Assembly (NCBI RefSeq): GCF_009299795.1
Contig: NZ_VIGP01000006.1
Coordinates: 1 to 64,000, forward strand
Reading direction: 5' to 3'
DNA from: Brachybacterium subflavum
GTDB taxonomy: Bacteria > Actinomycetota > Actinomycetes > Actinomycetales > Dermabacteraceae
DNA length: 64,000 nucleotides
The first letter of the stretch is position 1, and every line of letters starts with the position of its first letter. Positions 1-9,585 of this stretch are shown piece after piece. The notes under the pieces were generated by a model, which worked only from the letters and a program-made list of their open reading frames with translations, was not told the DNA's origin and ran no database searches. The position numbers and the translations under genes are program-made.

Positions 1-7
1 CAGTCAG

Positions 8-33
8 GACTTACACAGACCATCTGACACGCC
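8..33. mobile_element. Probable terminal end of an IS256-family insertion sequence (element lies left of the window)
   Basis: The first ~33 bases read, on the reverse strand, as GTGTCAGATGG followed by TCTGTGTAAGTCC. From memory this resembles the terminal repeats of IS256/mutator-type elements in high-GC Gram-positives. The match falls where the NUDIX reading frame abruptly loses family similarity and stops. No transposase is visible because the window begins here, so the element itself is inferred; a contig end at a repeat would look the same. Confidence 0.4.
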
Positions 34-250
34 CGCAACGGGCAGCGCGTGCACCGACCTCCACCCGCACCCCGAGTTCCTCGCGCAGCTCGCGCACGAG
101 TGCTTCCTGCGGCGTCTCGCCTGGCTCCACCTTGCCGCCCGGGAATTCCCAGAGCCCGCCGGCGCTGCGCTCGGGTGACCTCCGAGCCGCGAACACGAGA
201 CCGTCCCGCACGATGATGGCGCCAACGACGGCAATGGCGGAGTCGGGCAT
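11..250 (-). pseudogene. NUDIX hydrolase (MutT-like), 3' end lost
   Basis: NUDIX enzymes hydrolyse nucleoside diphosphates linked to another moiety; MutT members clean 8-oxo-dGTP from the nucleotide pool. The 79-residue frame starts at an ATG (250) and carries a full NUDIX box: Gly, Glu six residues later, then REL-REELGV, inside the stretch GKVEPGETPQEALVRELREE. The family is normally about 130 residues, so the C-terminal half is missing. After LGVRVEVG the sequence stops looking like the family and ends at a TAA in what appears to be an IS256-type terminal repeat. The gene is therefore probably inactivated by insertion. It lies downstream of thiC on the same strand, 160 bp away. Confidence 0.7.
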
Positions 251-359
251 GGTCCTAGCGCTCCTCGGATGTGTGGGGCGGTGTGACCTCAGAGTACGGT
301 GCCCCACGGCGGGGGTGAGGGGTGCGGTGCGCATGCGCTTGATCGTCGGCCCGTCGGCC

Positions 360-380
360 CGTCGGCCCGTCGAGCCGACG
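360..380 (-). terminator. Hairpin after thiC, preceded by three 8-bp repeats
   Basis: CGTCGGC (360-366) and GCCGACG (374-380) form a perfect 7-bp stem with a 7-nt loop, 31 bp beyond the thiC stop codon. The unit GTCGGCCC is repeated three times head to tail at 345-368, so alternative pairings exist. There is no T tract, which is usual in very GC-rich actinobacteria. Termination is inferred from position and structure only. Confidence 0.45.
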
Positions 381-410
381 ACCGCCACAGCACACACGCA
401 CCATCCGCCC

Positions 411-2277
<1,867 letters not shown>

Positions 2278-2548
2278 GCGACGACCGTAGCACGGGGCGG
2301 GAGAGGGGCCGACGGTCCGCTGCGGGCGCGGACGCTGCGGTTCCGGCGATGAACGCGGATGTGCGCGGGTCCCACCATCCGACGCCGCCGCGGGTCCGTA
2401 GACTGCGCCCCGGCAGCAGCGCCCTCCCGGGCGCTTGCGCCGGCGCGGAGCCGCCTCCTCGTCTCAGTGCTCCATGTCCTCCTCGCGTGTCCGGTCGGCT
2501 TCTCGTCTGATACCGCGCACGCACCCCGATCCCGAACGGAATCCCCAG

Positions 2549-3355
2549 ATGACCAGCACTCCTCCCACTCCCGGCACGTCGGGCTCCGCGAATTCAGGGA
2601 TCCCCGGCCCCGCATCCGCGAACGGCGGGTTCGGCGCGTCGGACCCCGCGTCGTCGTACGGCAGCCCCTCGCAGGCCCCGCAGTACGGGGGCCCCGCGCA
2701 GGGGGCGTCGTTCGACGGCACCACTCAGGCCGCGCAGTTCGGCGCCGCGCCGCAGCCGGGACAGGGCCAGGAGCCGCCGAAGAAGTCCAAGACGCTGTGG
2801 TGGGTGCTGGGCGGCTGCGGCTGCCTCGCGCTGCTCGCGATCGCGGCCGTCGTCATCGTGGTCGTGGTGCTCGTGAACAGCGCCGGCAGCGATGAGCCGG
2901 CGCCCACCACGGTCTCGGCCTCCTCATCCGACGACACGTCGGATGAGCCCACCGACTCCGCCACCCCGTCCGATCGCACCGTCGACGCGACCCCCGACGA
3001 CGATTCCTCTGCCGACGCGGACTCGGATGATTCCGCTGACACCGGCACGGACGTCGACCCCGACGACAAGGACGGCGCGCTCGCCGACGCGAAGATCCAG
3101 TCCGACATGCTCTACTCCTCGAAGCAGGGCATCCACGACACGCTCGTCTTCGAGGGCTACAGCGAGGAGACCGCCACCTACGCGGCCGACCACGTGGATG
3201 CGGACTGGAACAAGAACGCTCTGGAGAAGGCGAAGCTCTACGAGGAGTCCGGGGGCATGTCCGACGACGACATCCATGAGCAGCTCACCTCCGAGTACGG
3301 CGAGCAGTTCACGGACGAGCAGGCGGACTACGCCATCAAGCACCTGCACGACTGA
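2549..3355 (+). CDS. Ltp-family (host cell surface-exposed lipoprotein domain) membrane protein
   Basis: The 268-residue protein has three parts. Residues 1-80 are a Pro/Gly/Ser/Gln-rich cytoplasmic tail. A single membrane segment follows (WWVLGGCGCLALLAIAAVVI onward, about residues 82-110). Then comes an acidic Ser/Asp/Thr linker and a C-terminal domain of two helical repeats (SDMLYSS..GYSEETATYAADHV and LYEESGGMSDDDIHEQL..ADYAIKHL). Those repeats match the Ltp family (PF07553), first known as phage superinfection-exclusion lipoproteins but also common in actinobacterial chromosomes. The ATG at 2549 was chosen because family-like composition begins there; the Shine-Dalgarno is weak. Function in this cell is unknown. 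A hairpin follows the gene. Confidence 0.75.
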   Translation: MTSTPPTPGTSGSANSGIPGPASANGGFGASDPASSYGSPSQAPQYGGPAQGASFDGTTQAAQFGAAPQPGQGQEPPKKSKTLWWVLGGCGCLALLAIAAVVIVVVVLVNSAGSDEPAPTTVSASSSDDTSDEPTDSATPSDRTVDATPDDDSSADADSDDSADTGTDVDPDDKDGALADAKIQSDMLYSSKQGIHDTLVFEGYSEETATYAADHVDADWNKNALEKAKLYEESGGMSDDDIHEQLTSEYGEQFTDEQADYAIKHLHD

Positions 3356-3362
3356 GCGGTCG

Positions 3363-3397
3363 GCGGGGCGCCGGGGTGGACGCTCCTGGCGCCCCGC
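3363..3397 (+). terminator. Hairpin terminator after the Ltp gene
   Basis: GCGGGGCGCC (3363-3372) pairs perfectly with GGCGCCCCGC (3388-3397) across a 15-nt loop, starting 7 bp after the stop codon. It separates the Ltp gene from the gntR operon. It also makes the in-frame GTG at 3376, which lies in the loop, an unlikely start for GntR. Confidence 0.65.
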
Positions 3398-3407
3398 GCC
3401 TCACATG

Positions 3408-3431
3408 GTGTACATGTAGCTACATGTACAC
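3408..3431. promoter_or_regulatory. 24-bp perfect palindrome overlapping the gntR start codon (probable operator)
   Basis: The left arm GTGTACATGTAG (3408-3419) is the exact reverse complement of the right arm CTACATGTACAC (3420-3431). The GntR start codon (3424-3426) lies inside the right arm. A perfect dyad of this size at a regulator's own start indicates autoregulation. The arrangement leaves no room for a Shine-Dalgarno, which suggests a leaderless mRNA beginning at or next to the ATG. Confidence 0.75.
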
Positions 3432-4158
3432 ACAGGTTGCGCGGAGCAAGCGTCAGTCGATCGTCGACACGCTCGCCGGTCGCATTCGCGCGGGGGAGTA
3501 CGAGCCCGGGACGAAGCTCGAGGGCGAGCACCGCCTCGCCGAGGAGTTCGGGGTGTCCCGCAGCACCATCCGCCAGGCGCTGAGCGAGCTGCAGCACCAG
3601 CGGCTGATCGCCACGGAGACCGGACGCGGGTCCTTCGTCATCTTCGACGGCCACCAGCTGGATCAGGACCGCGGATGGGCGCAGTCGATGGCCTCCGCCG
3701 GCAGCGACGTGACCGCCGAGATCCTCGGCATCGAGCCCGTGGGTCGCGACGAGGTGCCTCTCCTTCCCGCGGACGTCGACCTGACCAGGGCCGTCGCCGT
3801 GCGTCGCGTGCGCCGCCTGCGCACCGCCGACGGAGACGAGGTCCCGGTCTCCTTCGAGTGCGCCACCGTCCCCGCCATCGGCCTGCTCGCGGATCTCCCC
3901 GCCGCAGGTCTCGTCGAGGACTCCCTCGCCTCCACCCTCCGGGCGGCGGGGCTCGTCCCCGTGCAGGGCACCCAGCGGGCCGACATCCGCCTCCTCGACG
4001 CGCGCGAGGCCGGGATCCTGCGCCGCGACGCCGGGGAGGCCTTCCTGCGCACGTCGCGCACCTCCTTCGACTCCGACGGTCGATTCGTCGAGCACGTGGT
4101 CTCCCTCCTCGACCCCCAGCACTTCTCCCTCGCGCTGACCTTCGGAGGCGAGCGATGA
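3424..4158 (+). CDS. GntR-family regulator with UTRA domain (HutC/YegW type)
   Basis: The 244-residue protein has an N-terminal winged helix (residues ~8-70, with RLAEEFGVSRSTIRQALSEL and the wing ETGRGSFV). A UTRA-type ligand domain (~85-240) follows, ending in the typical FVEHVVSLLDPQHFSLALTF. It is the first gene of an operon and overlaps the next gene by ATGA, so it probably senses the substrate or product of that pathway. The start at 3424 (MYTQVARSK) was preferred over a GTG at 3376 because the latter sits in the upstream terminator loop. The start codon is inside a perfect palindrome, which predicts self-repression. The effector is unknown; a nucleoside, ribosylated base or phosphate ester is the natural guess from its neighbours. 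Confidence 0.88.
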   Translation: MYTQVARSKRQSIVDTLAGRIRAGEYEPGTKLEGEHRLAEEFGVSRSTIRQALSELQHQRLIATETGRGSFVIFDGHQLDQDRGWAQSMASAGSDVTAEILGIEPVGRDEVPLLPADVDLTRAVAVRRVRRLRTADGDEVPVSFECATVPAIGLLADLPAAGLVEDSLASTLRAAGLVPVQGTQRADIRLLDAREAGILRRDAGEAFLRTSRTSFDSDGRFVEHVVSLLDPQHFSLALTFGGER

Positions 4159-5162
4159 GCGCCGCCGGACACTCGACGACGGCACTCGACCGCGCCCACG
4201 GCGCGCTGCTCGGCCTCGCGATCGGCGACGCCCTGGGAATGCCCACCCAGTCGCTGCCGCGCGAGCAGATCCGGGCCCGCTGCGGCCGGATCGACGGCTT
4301 CGTCGCCGGGCCGCCCGATCAGCCCATCGCCCCCGGGATGCGGGCGGGCTCCATCACCGACGACACGGAGCAGGCGCTGATCCTCGCGGGGCTCGTGGTC
4401 GACGGCGGCGGCCGCGTGGACGAGCACGCCTTCGCCGACGCGCTGATCTCCTGGGAGCAGGACATGATCTCTCGCGGCTCCCTCGACCTGCTCGGGCCCT
4501 CCACACGCTCTGCGCTCGCGAAGCTGCAGGCCGGAGAGCCCGTCGAGGAGACCGGCCGCTACGGCACCACGAACGGTGCAGCGATGCGCATCGCGCCCGT
4601 CGGCATCGCCCACGCGCCGGGCCCGCACCTGCTGGAGGCCGTCGTCCAGGCCAGCAGGGTCACCCACAACACGGGACTGGGGATCTCCGGCGCCGCGGCC
4701 ATCGCCGCCGCGGTGTCGGCCGGCGTGGACGGCGCTGACATCGACCAGGCGCTCGACGCCGCGACGTCGGCCGCGGCCGACGGCGCCGTGCGCGGGAACT
4801 GGATCGCGGGCGGCTCGATCGCGCAGCGCTTCTCCGTCTTCCGCGGCCCCGTCCGAGGGATGGAGCGGGAGGACGCCGAGGACTTCATCTACGACGTCGT
4901 CGGCACCTCCGTGCAGTCGCAGGAGTCGGTCGTGGCCGCGCTCCTGCTCATCGAGCGGGGTAGCGCAGATCCCTTCGACGCGCTCTGCGCCGCGGCCTCC
5001 CTCGGCGGCGACACCGACACCGTGGCCGCCATGGCGGGCGCGGTGCTCGGCGCCGTGCACGGCACCGCGGCGTTCCCCGCCGAAGCCCTCCGGATCGTCC
5101 AGCAGGTCAACGAGCTCGACCTCGAGCCCATCGCGCGGCGGCTCCTCGCCCTGCGCTCCTGA
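4155..5162 (+). CDS. ADP-ribosylglycohydrolase family protein (YegU-like)
   Basis: Members of this family use a binuclear Mg centre to hydrolyse N- or O-glycosidic bonds to ADP-ribose or related ribosides. The 335-residue protein shows the metal-binding signatures in order: GDALGMP (24-30), ITDDTEQ (67-73) and the C-terminal GGDTDTVAAMAGA (from 284). Length is normal. It overlaps gntR by 4 nt (ATGA) and is followed 40 bp later by a permease gene and then a coupled PfkB kinase, so it likely acts on a small imported riboside rather than on ADP-ribosylated protein. That is the inference usually drawn for E. coli YegU, which keeps the same company. Confidence 0.9.
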   Translation: MSAAGHSTTALDRAHGALLGLAIGDALGMPTQSLPREQIRARCGRIDGFVAGPPDQPIAPGMRAGSITDDTEQALILAGLVVDGGGRVDEHAFADALISWEQDMISRGSLDLLGPSTRSALAKLQAGEPVEETGRYGTTNGAAMRIAPVGIAHAPGPHLLEAVVQASRVTHNTGLGISGAAAIAAAVSAGVDGADIDQALDAATSAAADGAVRGNWIAGGSIAQRFSVFRGPVRGMEREDAEDFIYDVVGTSVQSQESVVAALLLIERGSADPFDALCAAASLGGDTDTVAAMAGAVLGAVHGTAAFPAEALRIVQQVNELDLEPIARRLLALRS

Positions 5163-5202
5163 CCCCTCGTCCCCCAGACCCCTCGTCCCTAAGGTGCCGA
5201 AG

Positions 5203-6708
5203 ATGCCCACCGAGATTCCCGACCCCGTGACCGCCCCGCCGACGTATCCCGCGGACGCCGCGCACGCCGACGCGCCCCCAGTGCAGGACGGGGCCCTCGG
5301 CTCCCTCGAGCAGCGGGGGATCGAGCCGGTCCCCGAGGAGGAGCGGCACGGCAACCCCCTGGAGCTGTTCTGGGTGTGGTTCGCCGCCAACATCTCCGTG
5401 ATGGGACTGCCGCTGGGCGTCAGCCTCGTCGCTCTCGGGCTCTCCGTGTGGCAGTCGATCCTCGTCGCCGTGATCGGCGCGTTCGGCTCCTTCGCGATCG
5501 TCGGCCTGATCTCCATCGCGGGGCGCCGCGGCGGAGCGCCCAGCCTCACCCTGTCCCGCGCGATCTTCGGAACGCGCGGGAACGCGGGCCCCACCCTGGT
5601 CGCCCTGCTCTCCCGGCTGGGCTGGGAGACCGTCAACACGTCGACCGCCGCCCTCGCCGTGGTCACCATCGCCTCGCTGGTCCTGGGCACCGGCGGCGAT
5701 GCGAAGTCCGCACCCCTGATCGCCGTCCTCGGCGTCGTCCTGTTCGTCGGGTTCACCGTGTCCGTCTCCGGCATGGGGCACGCGATCATCCTGGTCGTCC
5801 AGAAGTGGTCCACCTGGATCTTCGGCGCGGTGAACCTGGTGATCCTCGCCTTCCTCGTGTTCCGGATCGACTGGGCGCAGGTGGCCCAGGCGCCGAACGG
5901 CACCACCGCCGCAGTGCTCACGGGGATCGGGACGATCGCCGCGGGGACCGGCATCGGCTGGGCGAACTCGGGGGCGGACATGGCCCGCTACCAGGCGCCC
6001 TCCGTCCGGGCGCTGTCGCTCGTGGTGTCCGCGTCGGCCGGTGCGGGCATCCCGCTGGTGGTGATGATCTCGATGGGGTCGATGCTCGGCGCGTCCGACG
6101 CGGCGATCGCGACCTCCGCCAATCCCCTCGACGCCATCCGCAGCACGCTGCCGCACTCCATCGCGGTGGTCTACCTGCTGGTCTCGTTCGTCGGCCTGCT
6201 GCTGTCCAACCATCTCTCCGTCTACTCGGCCGGCCTCACCACCCTGACGCTGGGACTGCGGGTGAGGCGGGTGTACGCCGTGGTCGTCGACGTCGTCGTC
6301 ACGACCACCGGATCGCTGCTGTTCCTGCTCGTGGCCGACGGCTTCTACGGCCCGTTCATCAGCTTCATCTCGCTGCTGGCCGTGCCGATCTCCGCCTGGG
6401 TCGGGATCTTCCTGGTCGACCTCGTGAAGAGGCGGCGCTACGACCCCGAGGCTCTGCTGGACCTCTCCCCGGGCAGCCGGTACTCCTATACCGGCGGTGT
6501 GCGCTGGGCGGCCGTCGTGCCGTGGGTCGTGGCCATCGCCGTGGCCGCACTGTTCATGCAGATCAGCCCGGGGACGACGCCCTGGTACACCGGCCCGCTG
6601 TACGACACGTGGATCGGTGTCAACGGCATGGCATGGGTGCTCGCGGCGGCCATCGGCGGGGCCCTGTACGCCCTCGTCGGCCTGCGCAGTGTGGAGCGCG
6701 AGGCATGA
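5203..6708 (+). CDS. NCS1-family permease (purine/cytosine/nucleoside type)
   Basis: Secondary transporter of 501 residues with a ~60-residue cytoplasmic N terminus and about twelve hydrophobic segments. NCS1 carriers move nucleobases, nucleosides, hydantoins or thiamine precursors with H+ or Na+. Features supporting the family are GIEPVPEEERHGNPLELFWVWF..N at the first helix, the GAPSLTLSRAIFGTRGN loop, and WANSGADMARY, the cytosine-permease type motif. The ATG at 5203 follows AAGGTG. An in-frame GTG at 5194 is possible but worse placed. The gene lies between the ADP-ribosylglycohydrolase and a coupled kinase, so it most likely imports the riboside substrate. E. coli uses the unrelated MFS protein YegT in that position. 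Confidence 0.9.
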   Translation: MPTEIPDPVTAPPTYPADAAHADAPPVQDGALGSLEQRGIEPVPEEERHGNPLELFWVWFAANISVMGLPLGVSLVALGLSVWQSILVAVIGAFGSFAIVGLISIAGRRGGAPSLTLSRAIFGTRGNAGPTLVALLSRLGWETVNTSTAALAVVTIASLVLGTGGDAKSAPLIAVLGVVLFVGFTVSVSGMGHAIILVVQKWSTWIFGAVNLVILAFLVFRIDWAQVAQAPNGTTAAVLTGIGTIAAGTGIGWANSGADMARYQAPSVRALSLVVSASAGAGIPLVVMISMGSMLGASDAAIATSANPLDAIRSTLPHSIAVVYLLVSFVGLLLSNHLSVYSAGLTTLTLGLRVRRVYAVVVDVVVTTTGSLLFLLVADGFYGPFISFISLLAVPISAWVGIFLVDLVKRRRYDPEALLDLSPGSRYSYTGGVRWAAVVPWVVAIAVAALFMQISPGTTPWYTGPLYDTWIGVNGMAWVLAAAIGGALYALVGLRSVEREA

Positions 6709-7703
6709 GCGGCGACGCCGCGGCGCGCGCCGCGAGTGCGGGGACGGGCCCGCGCGTGATCCATACGGGCCAGGCCGTGGTGGACGTCGTGCTCCGGATC
6801 CCCGTCCTGCCGGAGCCGGGAGGCGACGTCTTCTCGGCCGAGCATCTGCTCGCCGCAGGGGGCGGAGTGAACACGATGGCGGCCGCCGCCCGTGACGGAG
6901 CTCGTGTGGTGTACGCCGGCAGCCACGGCACCGGACCCTTCGGCGACCTCGTGCGCGCGACGCTCGAGGGCGAGGGCGTGGACCTCGTGTCCGCGCCGGA
7001 TCCGTCGCTCGACACCGGCTTCAGCATCGCGCTCGTCGACGCCGATGCCGAGCGGACGTTCGTCTCCACGGCGGGTGCGGAGGCGCGCACGAGCGTCGAT
7101 CAGCTGCGCGCCGCAGACCCGGGACCCGGTGACGTCGTCTGCGTGTCGGGGTATTCGCTGGTCCACGAGGTCAATCGCGGAGCCCTCCTGGACTGGTTGC
7201 CGAGCCTCCCCGACTCCCTGGTGGTCGTCGACCCCGCTCCCGTGATCGGCGACGTCGAACTCGACTCCGTCCGTGCCGTCATGGAGCGGGCCGACGTGTG
7301 GACCACGAACGAGCGCGAGGCGCGGATCCTCCTCGAGCGCCTCGGAGGCGGTGGGGAAGCGGCCGACGAGCCCGGGGACTCCGCACGCGGGCTCGCGACG
7401 GCGCTCTGTCAGCTCTCCCGGACGGCCGTCGTGCTGCGCGCAGGCGCCGACGGGGCGTACGTCGCGCAGCCCGGCGCAGGCGTGCTGCACGTCGCCGCGC
7501 CGGTAGTCGAGGCCATCGACACCAACGGCGCGGGCGATGCGCACACGGGAGTCCTCTGCGCCCGCCTCGCCGCCGGCGAGCAGCTCCCCGATGCCGTCCG
7601 GCGCGCCAATGCCGCCGCCGCGCTCGCGGTCACCCGCCGGGGTCCCGCCACGGCTCCGGACGCGGCGGAGACCGATGCGCTGCTCGGAACCATGGAGCGC
7701 TGA
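6705..7703 (+). CDS. PfkB-family (ribokinase-like) sugar/nucleoside kinase (YegV-like)
   Basis: This ATP-dependent kinase of the ribokinase fold is 332 residues long. The N-terminal GGGVNTMAAAARDGARV resembles PfkB signature 1, and DTNGAGDAHTGVL (272-284) is signature 2, with the catalytic base Asp278 in the GAGD anion hole. It overlaps the permease gene by ATGA, so import and phosphorylation are translationally coupled. With the ADP-ribosylglycohydrolase, the likely order is: import a riboside, split the glycosidic bond, phosphorylate the freed sugar, or phosphorylate the riboside first. The substrate cannot be read from sequence. A small hairpin 20 bp after the stop ends the operon. Confidence 0.9.
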   Translation: MSGDAAARAASAGTGPRVIHTGQAVVDVVLRIPVLPEPGGDVFSAEHLLAAGGGVNTMAAAARDGARVVYAGSHGTGPFGDLVRATLEGEGVDLVSAPDPSLDTGFSIALVDADAERTFVSTAGAEARTSVDQLRAADPGPGDVVCVSGYSLVHEVNRGALLDWLPSLPDSLVVVDPAPVIGDVELDSVRAVMERADVWTTNEREARILLERLGGGGEAADEPGDSARGLATALCQLSRTAVVLRAGADGAYVAQPGAGVLHVAAPVVEAIDTNGAGDAHTGVLCARLAAGEQLPDAVRRANAAAALAVTRRGPATAPDAAETDALLGTMER

Positions 7704-7722
7704 CTCCCTGCCGCACTGTCTC

Positions 7723-7743
7723 GTCGGGCCGTGTCATCCCGAC
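7723..7743 (+). terminator. Weak hairpin after the yeg-like operon
   Basis: GTCGGG (7723-7728) pairs with CCCGAC (7738-7743) over a 9-nt loop, 20 bp past the kinase stop codon. The following ~120 bp are low-complexity GCCGCGC-type sequence without a convincing gene. Termination is inferred from position only. Confidence 0.35.
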
Positions 7744-7874
7744 CCGCCCCGCGCGGCCCGCGGCGCCCCGCCGGGTCACGCCGTGCCGCCGCGCTGCGCC
7801 GTGTCGCCGCGCTCCGCCGCGCCGCGTCCTCCCGCCGCAGTCGGTTCGTCGGTCCGCTGGAGCACAATGCGCAC

Positions 7875-8690
7875 ATGAGGCGGATCGGCGATCCGGCCGA
7901 GGGGCCGGGGGAGAGCAGGGGCGGACCGCCGTCCGGCGACACCCCTGTGCTCGACGCCCTGTGCGCCCAGTACACGCAGGGCCTCCCGAGCGGCGGGGAC
8001 GTGCGTTGGCTGGTCCACGCGTGGTCCACGCTCGCCGTGGTCGGCGAGGTGCCCGTCGAGATCCCGTCGGAGGGTATCGAGGGGGCCGACGCGCGGATCC
8101 GCCTGGCGGCGCTCGCCCTGTTCGCTGCGACCTACGACGGGACGGACGACGAGCCGGAGCCGCCCGCGATCCTCGAGGGGCCGTACGCCCTCGCCGCGGC
8201 AGACATGGCGGTCTGGATGGCCGAGCACGACCTCATGACCGTGGCGCAGCTGCAGGCGGAGGCCGAGAGGGTCGACCCCGACGGTCCGTCGGTCGGCGAC
8301 CGGACCGTCCCGCCGGAGGACGGGCCGGCCCAGCATGGGGCCGGCGGCGCCCCCGCTGCCCGGGAGCGGCCCGGAGACGGTCCGCTCCTGTGCACGGAAG
8401 ATATCGAGTTCGCGATCGATGCCGTGGCGGGAGAGGTGATCGGCGCCTATTCGCGGCTGCGGCCGGACGTCATCACGCTCTTCGCCGAGCTCTGGGTGCA
8501 GAGCTATCCGGCGTCGGACCCGGCGGACGTGGATGACTCCCGCAACGGCGGACCGCTCATGTTCCCGCATTCGACGTATCCGATGCCCTGGAACGAGGTG
8601 CTGATGGTTCTGAACGACAACGGCAGCGACATCGAGAAGCGCGCCGCCGTGCTGCGGCTCATGGAGCAGATGAGGACGCTGCGCGACTGA
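7875..8690 (+). CDS. Hypothetical protein
   Basis: I do not recognise this 271-residue protein. It is cytoplasmic by appearance, with no signal peptide or membrane segment. An N-terminal helical region (LDALCAQYTQGLPSGGDVRWLVHAWSTLAVV) is separated by an acidic Pro/Gly-rich linker (~130-175) from a C-terminal helical region containing the unusual block SYPASDPADVDDSRNGG and PMPWNEVLMVLNDN. Codon usage fits a real gene, with strong third-position GC. The ATG at 7875 has no strong Shine-Dalgarno; an earlier in-frame start would run into Arg-rich low complexity. The gene converges on the alpha/beta hydrolase gene with a 22-bp gap. Confidence 0.6.
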   Translation: MRRIGDPAEGPGESRGGPPSGDTPVLDALCAQYTQGLPSGGDVRWLVHAWSTLAVVGEVPVEIPSEGIEGADARIRLAALALFAATYDGTDDEPEPPAILEGPYALAAADMAVWMAEHDLMTVAQLQAEAERVDPDGPSVGDRTVPPEDGPAQHGAGGAPAARERPGDGPLLCTEDIEFAIDAVAGEVIGAYSRLRPDVITLFAELWVQSYPASDPADVDDSRNGGPLMFPHSTYPMPWNEVLMVLNDNGSDIEKRAAVLRLMEQMRTLRD

Positions 8691-8712
8691 GCGGTCCGCC
8701 GCAGAGTGCTGG

Positions 8713-9585
8713 TCAGTCCGCGAGGAACCCCGTGATCAGCGCGTTCACCCGCTCCGGGCACTGCCGGTTCGACCAGTGGCCGGCGCCGTCGACCAGCTCG
8801 AAGGCCGCACCGGGGATCGCCTCCGCTGCGGCGCGCGAGCGCTCCGGCGCCACGGCCGCGTCCTCGCTGCCCTGGATGATCAGGGTCGGGCACTGGATGC
8901 GGTGCAGGTCCGGGCGCAGGTCGATGGCCATGCGCCGGAGCCCGATCGAGGCGTTCTGCCAGTCCGAGGACCCCGACCCGTGGGCGAGGACGTCGGCGTG
9001 GAACTCGTCCACGATCTCCTCGAGATCATCGACGGGGCCCGCGAACAGGCTGGTGCGGGCGAACCACGCGCACGCCGCGCGGCTGCGGAAGATCAGCGAG
9101 GGCAGGGTCCGGTGCAGCAGGCGGCAGCGGGCCGTCAGCCACAGCAGCTGGTGGACGATCGGCGGGAACGAGAGGACCCCCGCGGGGGCGAGTGCGACGA
9201 GGCGCGAGACCCGCTCGGGATGCTCGATCGCGTAGGAGAGTGCGAGCGCACCGCCCTGCGAGAGGCCGACGAGGTCGACGGCGTCCAGGTCGAAGTGCTC
9301 GAGGACGGCATCGATGCACCGCAGCATCCGCGGATGGTCGGCGGTCCCGTCCCAGGGCACGGAGCCGCCCTGCTTCGGCCAGTCCAGGGCGAGCACGCGA
9401 TGGGTCTCGGCGAGGACGGGGATCAGTCGCCTCCAGCTCAGGGAGGCGCTGTCGTTGCCCGCGCCGCTGAGCAGCAGCACGGGCGGACCGTGCTCGCCGC
9501 GCGTGATCACCCGCAGGGAGCCCTCGGGCTGCGGCACCCGCACCGCGTCCCCGAGCTCGGAGCCGTCCCCGTGGGACCCGCTCAT
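8713..9585 (-). CDS. Alpha/beta-fold hydrolase
   Basis: This 290-residue serine hydrolase has a readable catalytic triad: nucleophile Ser109 in GLSQGG, Asp242 in QGSEDAAVAP, and His270 in DGAGHWSNR. The oxyanion strand is VLLLSGAGND. The cap domain (~140-215) is family-typical. The substrate is unknown; the nearest look-alikes are carboxylesterases and meta-cleavage hydrolases. It overlaps the end of the upstream FCD-type regulator gene by 4 nt (ATGA), so the two are co-transcribed. A role around lactate or other short hydroxy acids is possible only by association with the divergent lactate permease. Confidence 0.85.
   Translation of the reverse strand: MSGSHGDGSELGDAVRVPQPEGSLRVITRGEHGPPVLLLSGAGNDSASLSWRRLIPVLAETHRVLALDWPKQGGSVPWDGTADHPRMLRCIDAVLEHFDLDAVDLVGLSQGGALALSYAIEHPERVSRLVALAPAGVLSFPPIVHQLLWLTARCRLLHRTLPSLIFRSRAACAWFARTSLFAGPVDDLEEIVDEFHADVLAHGSGSSDWQNASIGLRRMAIDLRPDLHRIQCPTLIIQGSEDAAVAPERSRAAAEAIPGAAFELVDGAGHWSNRQCPERVNALITGFLAD

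Noticed and set aside
3376-3423. GTG at 3376 as the start of the GntR regulator
   Set aside because: It lies in the loop of the upstream gene's terminator hairpin, and the extra 16 residues have no similarity to GntR proteins.
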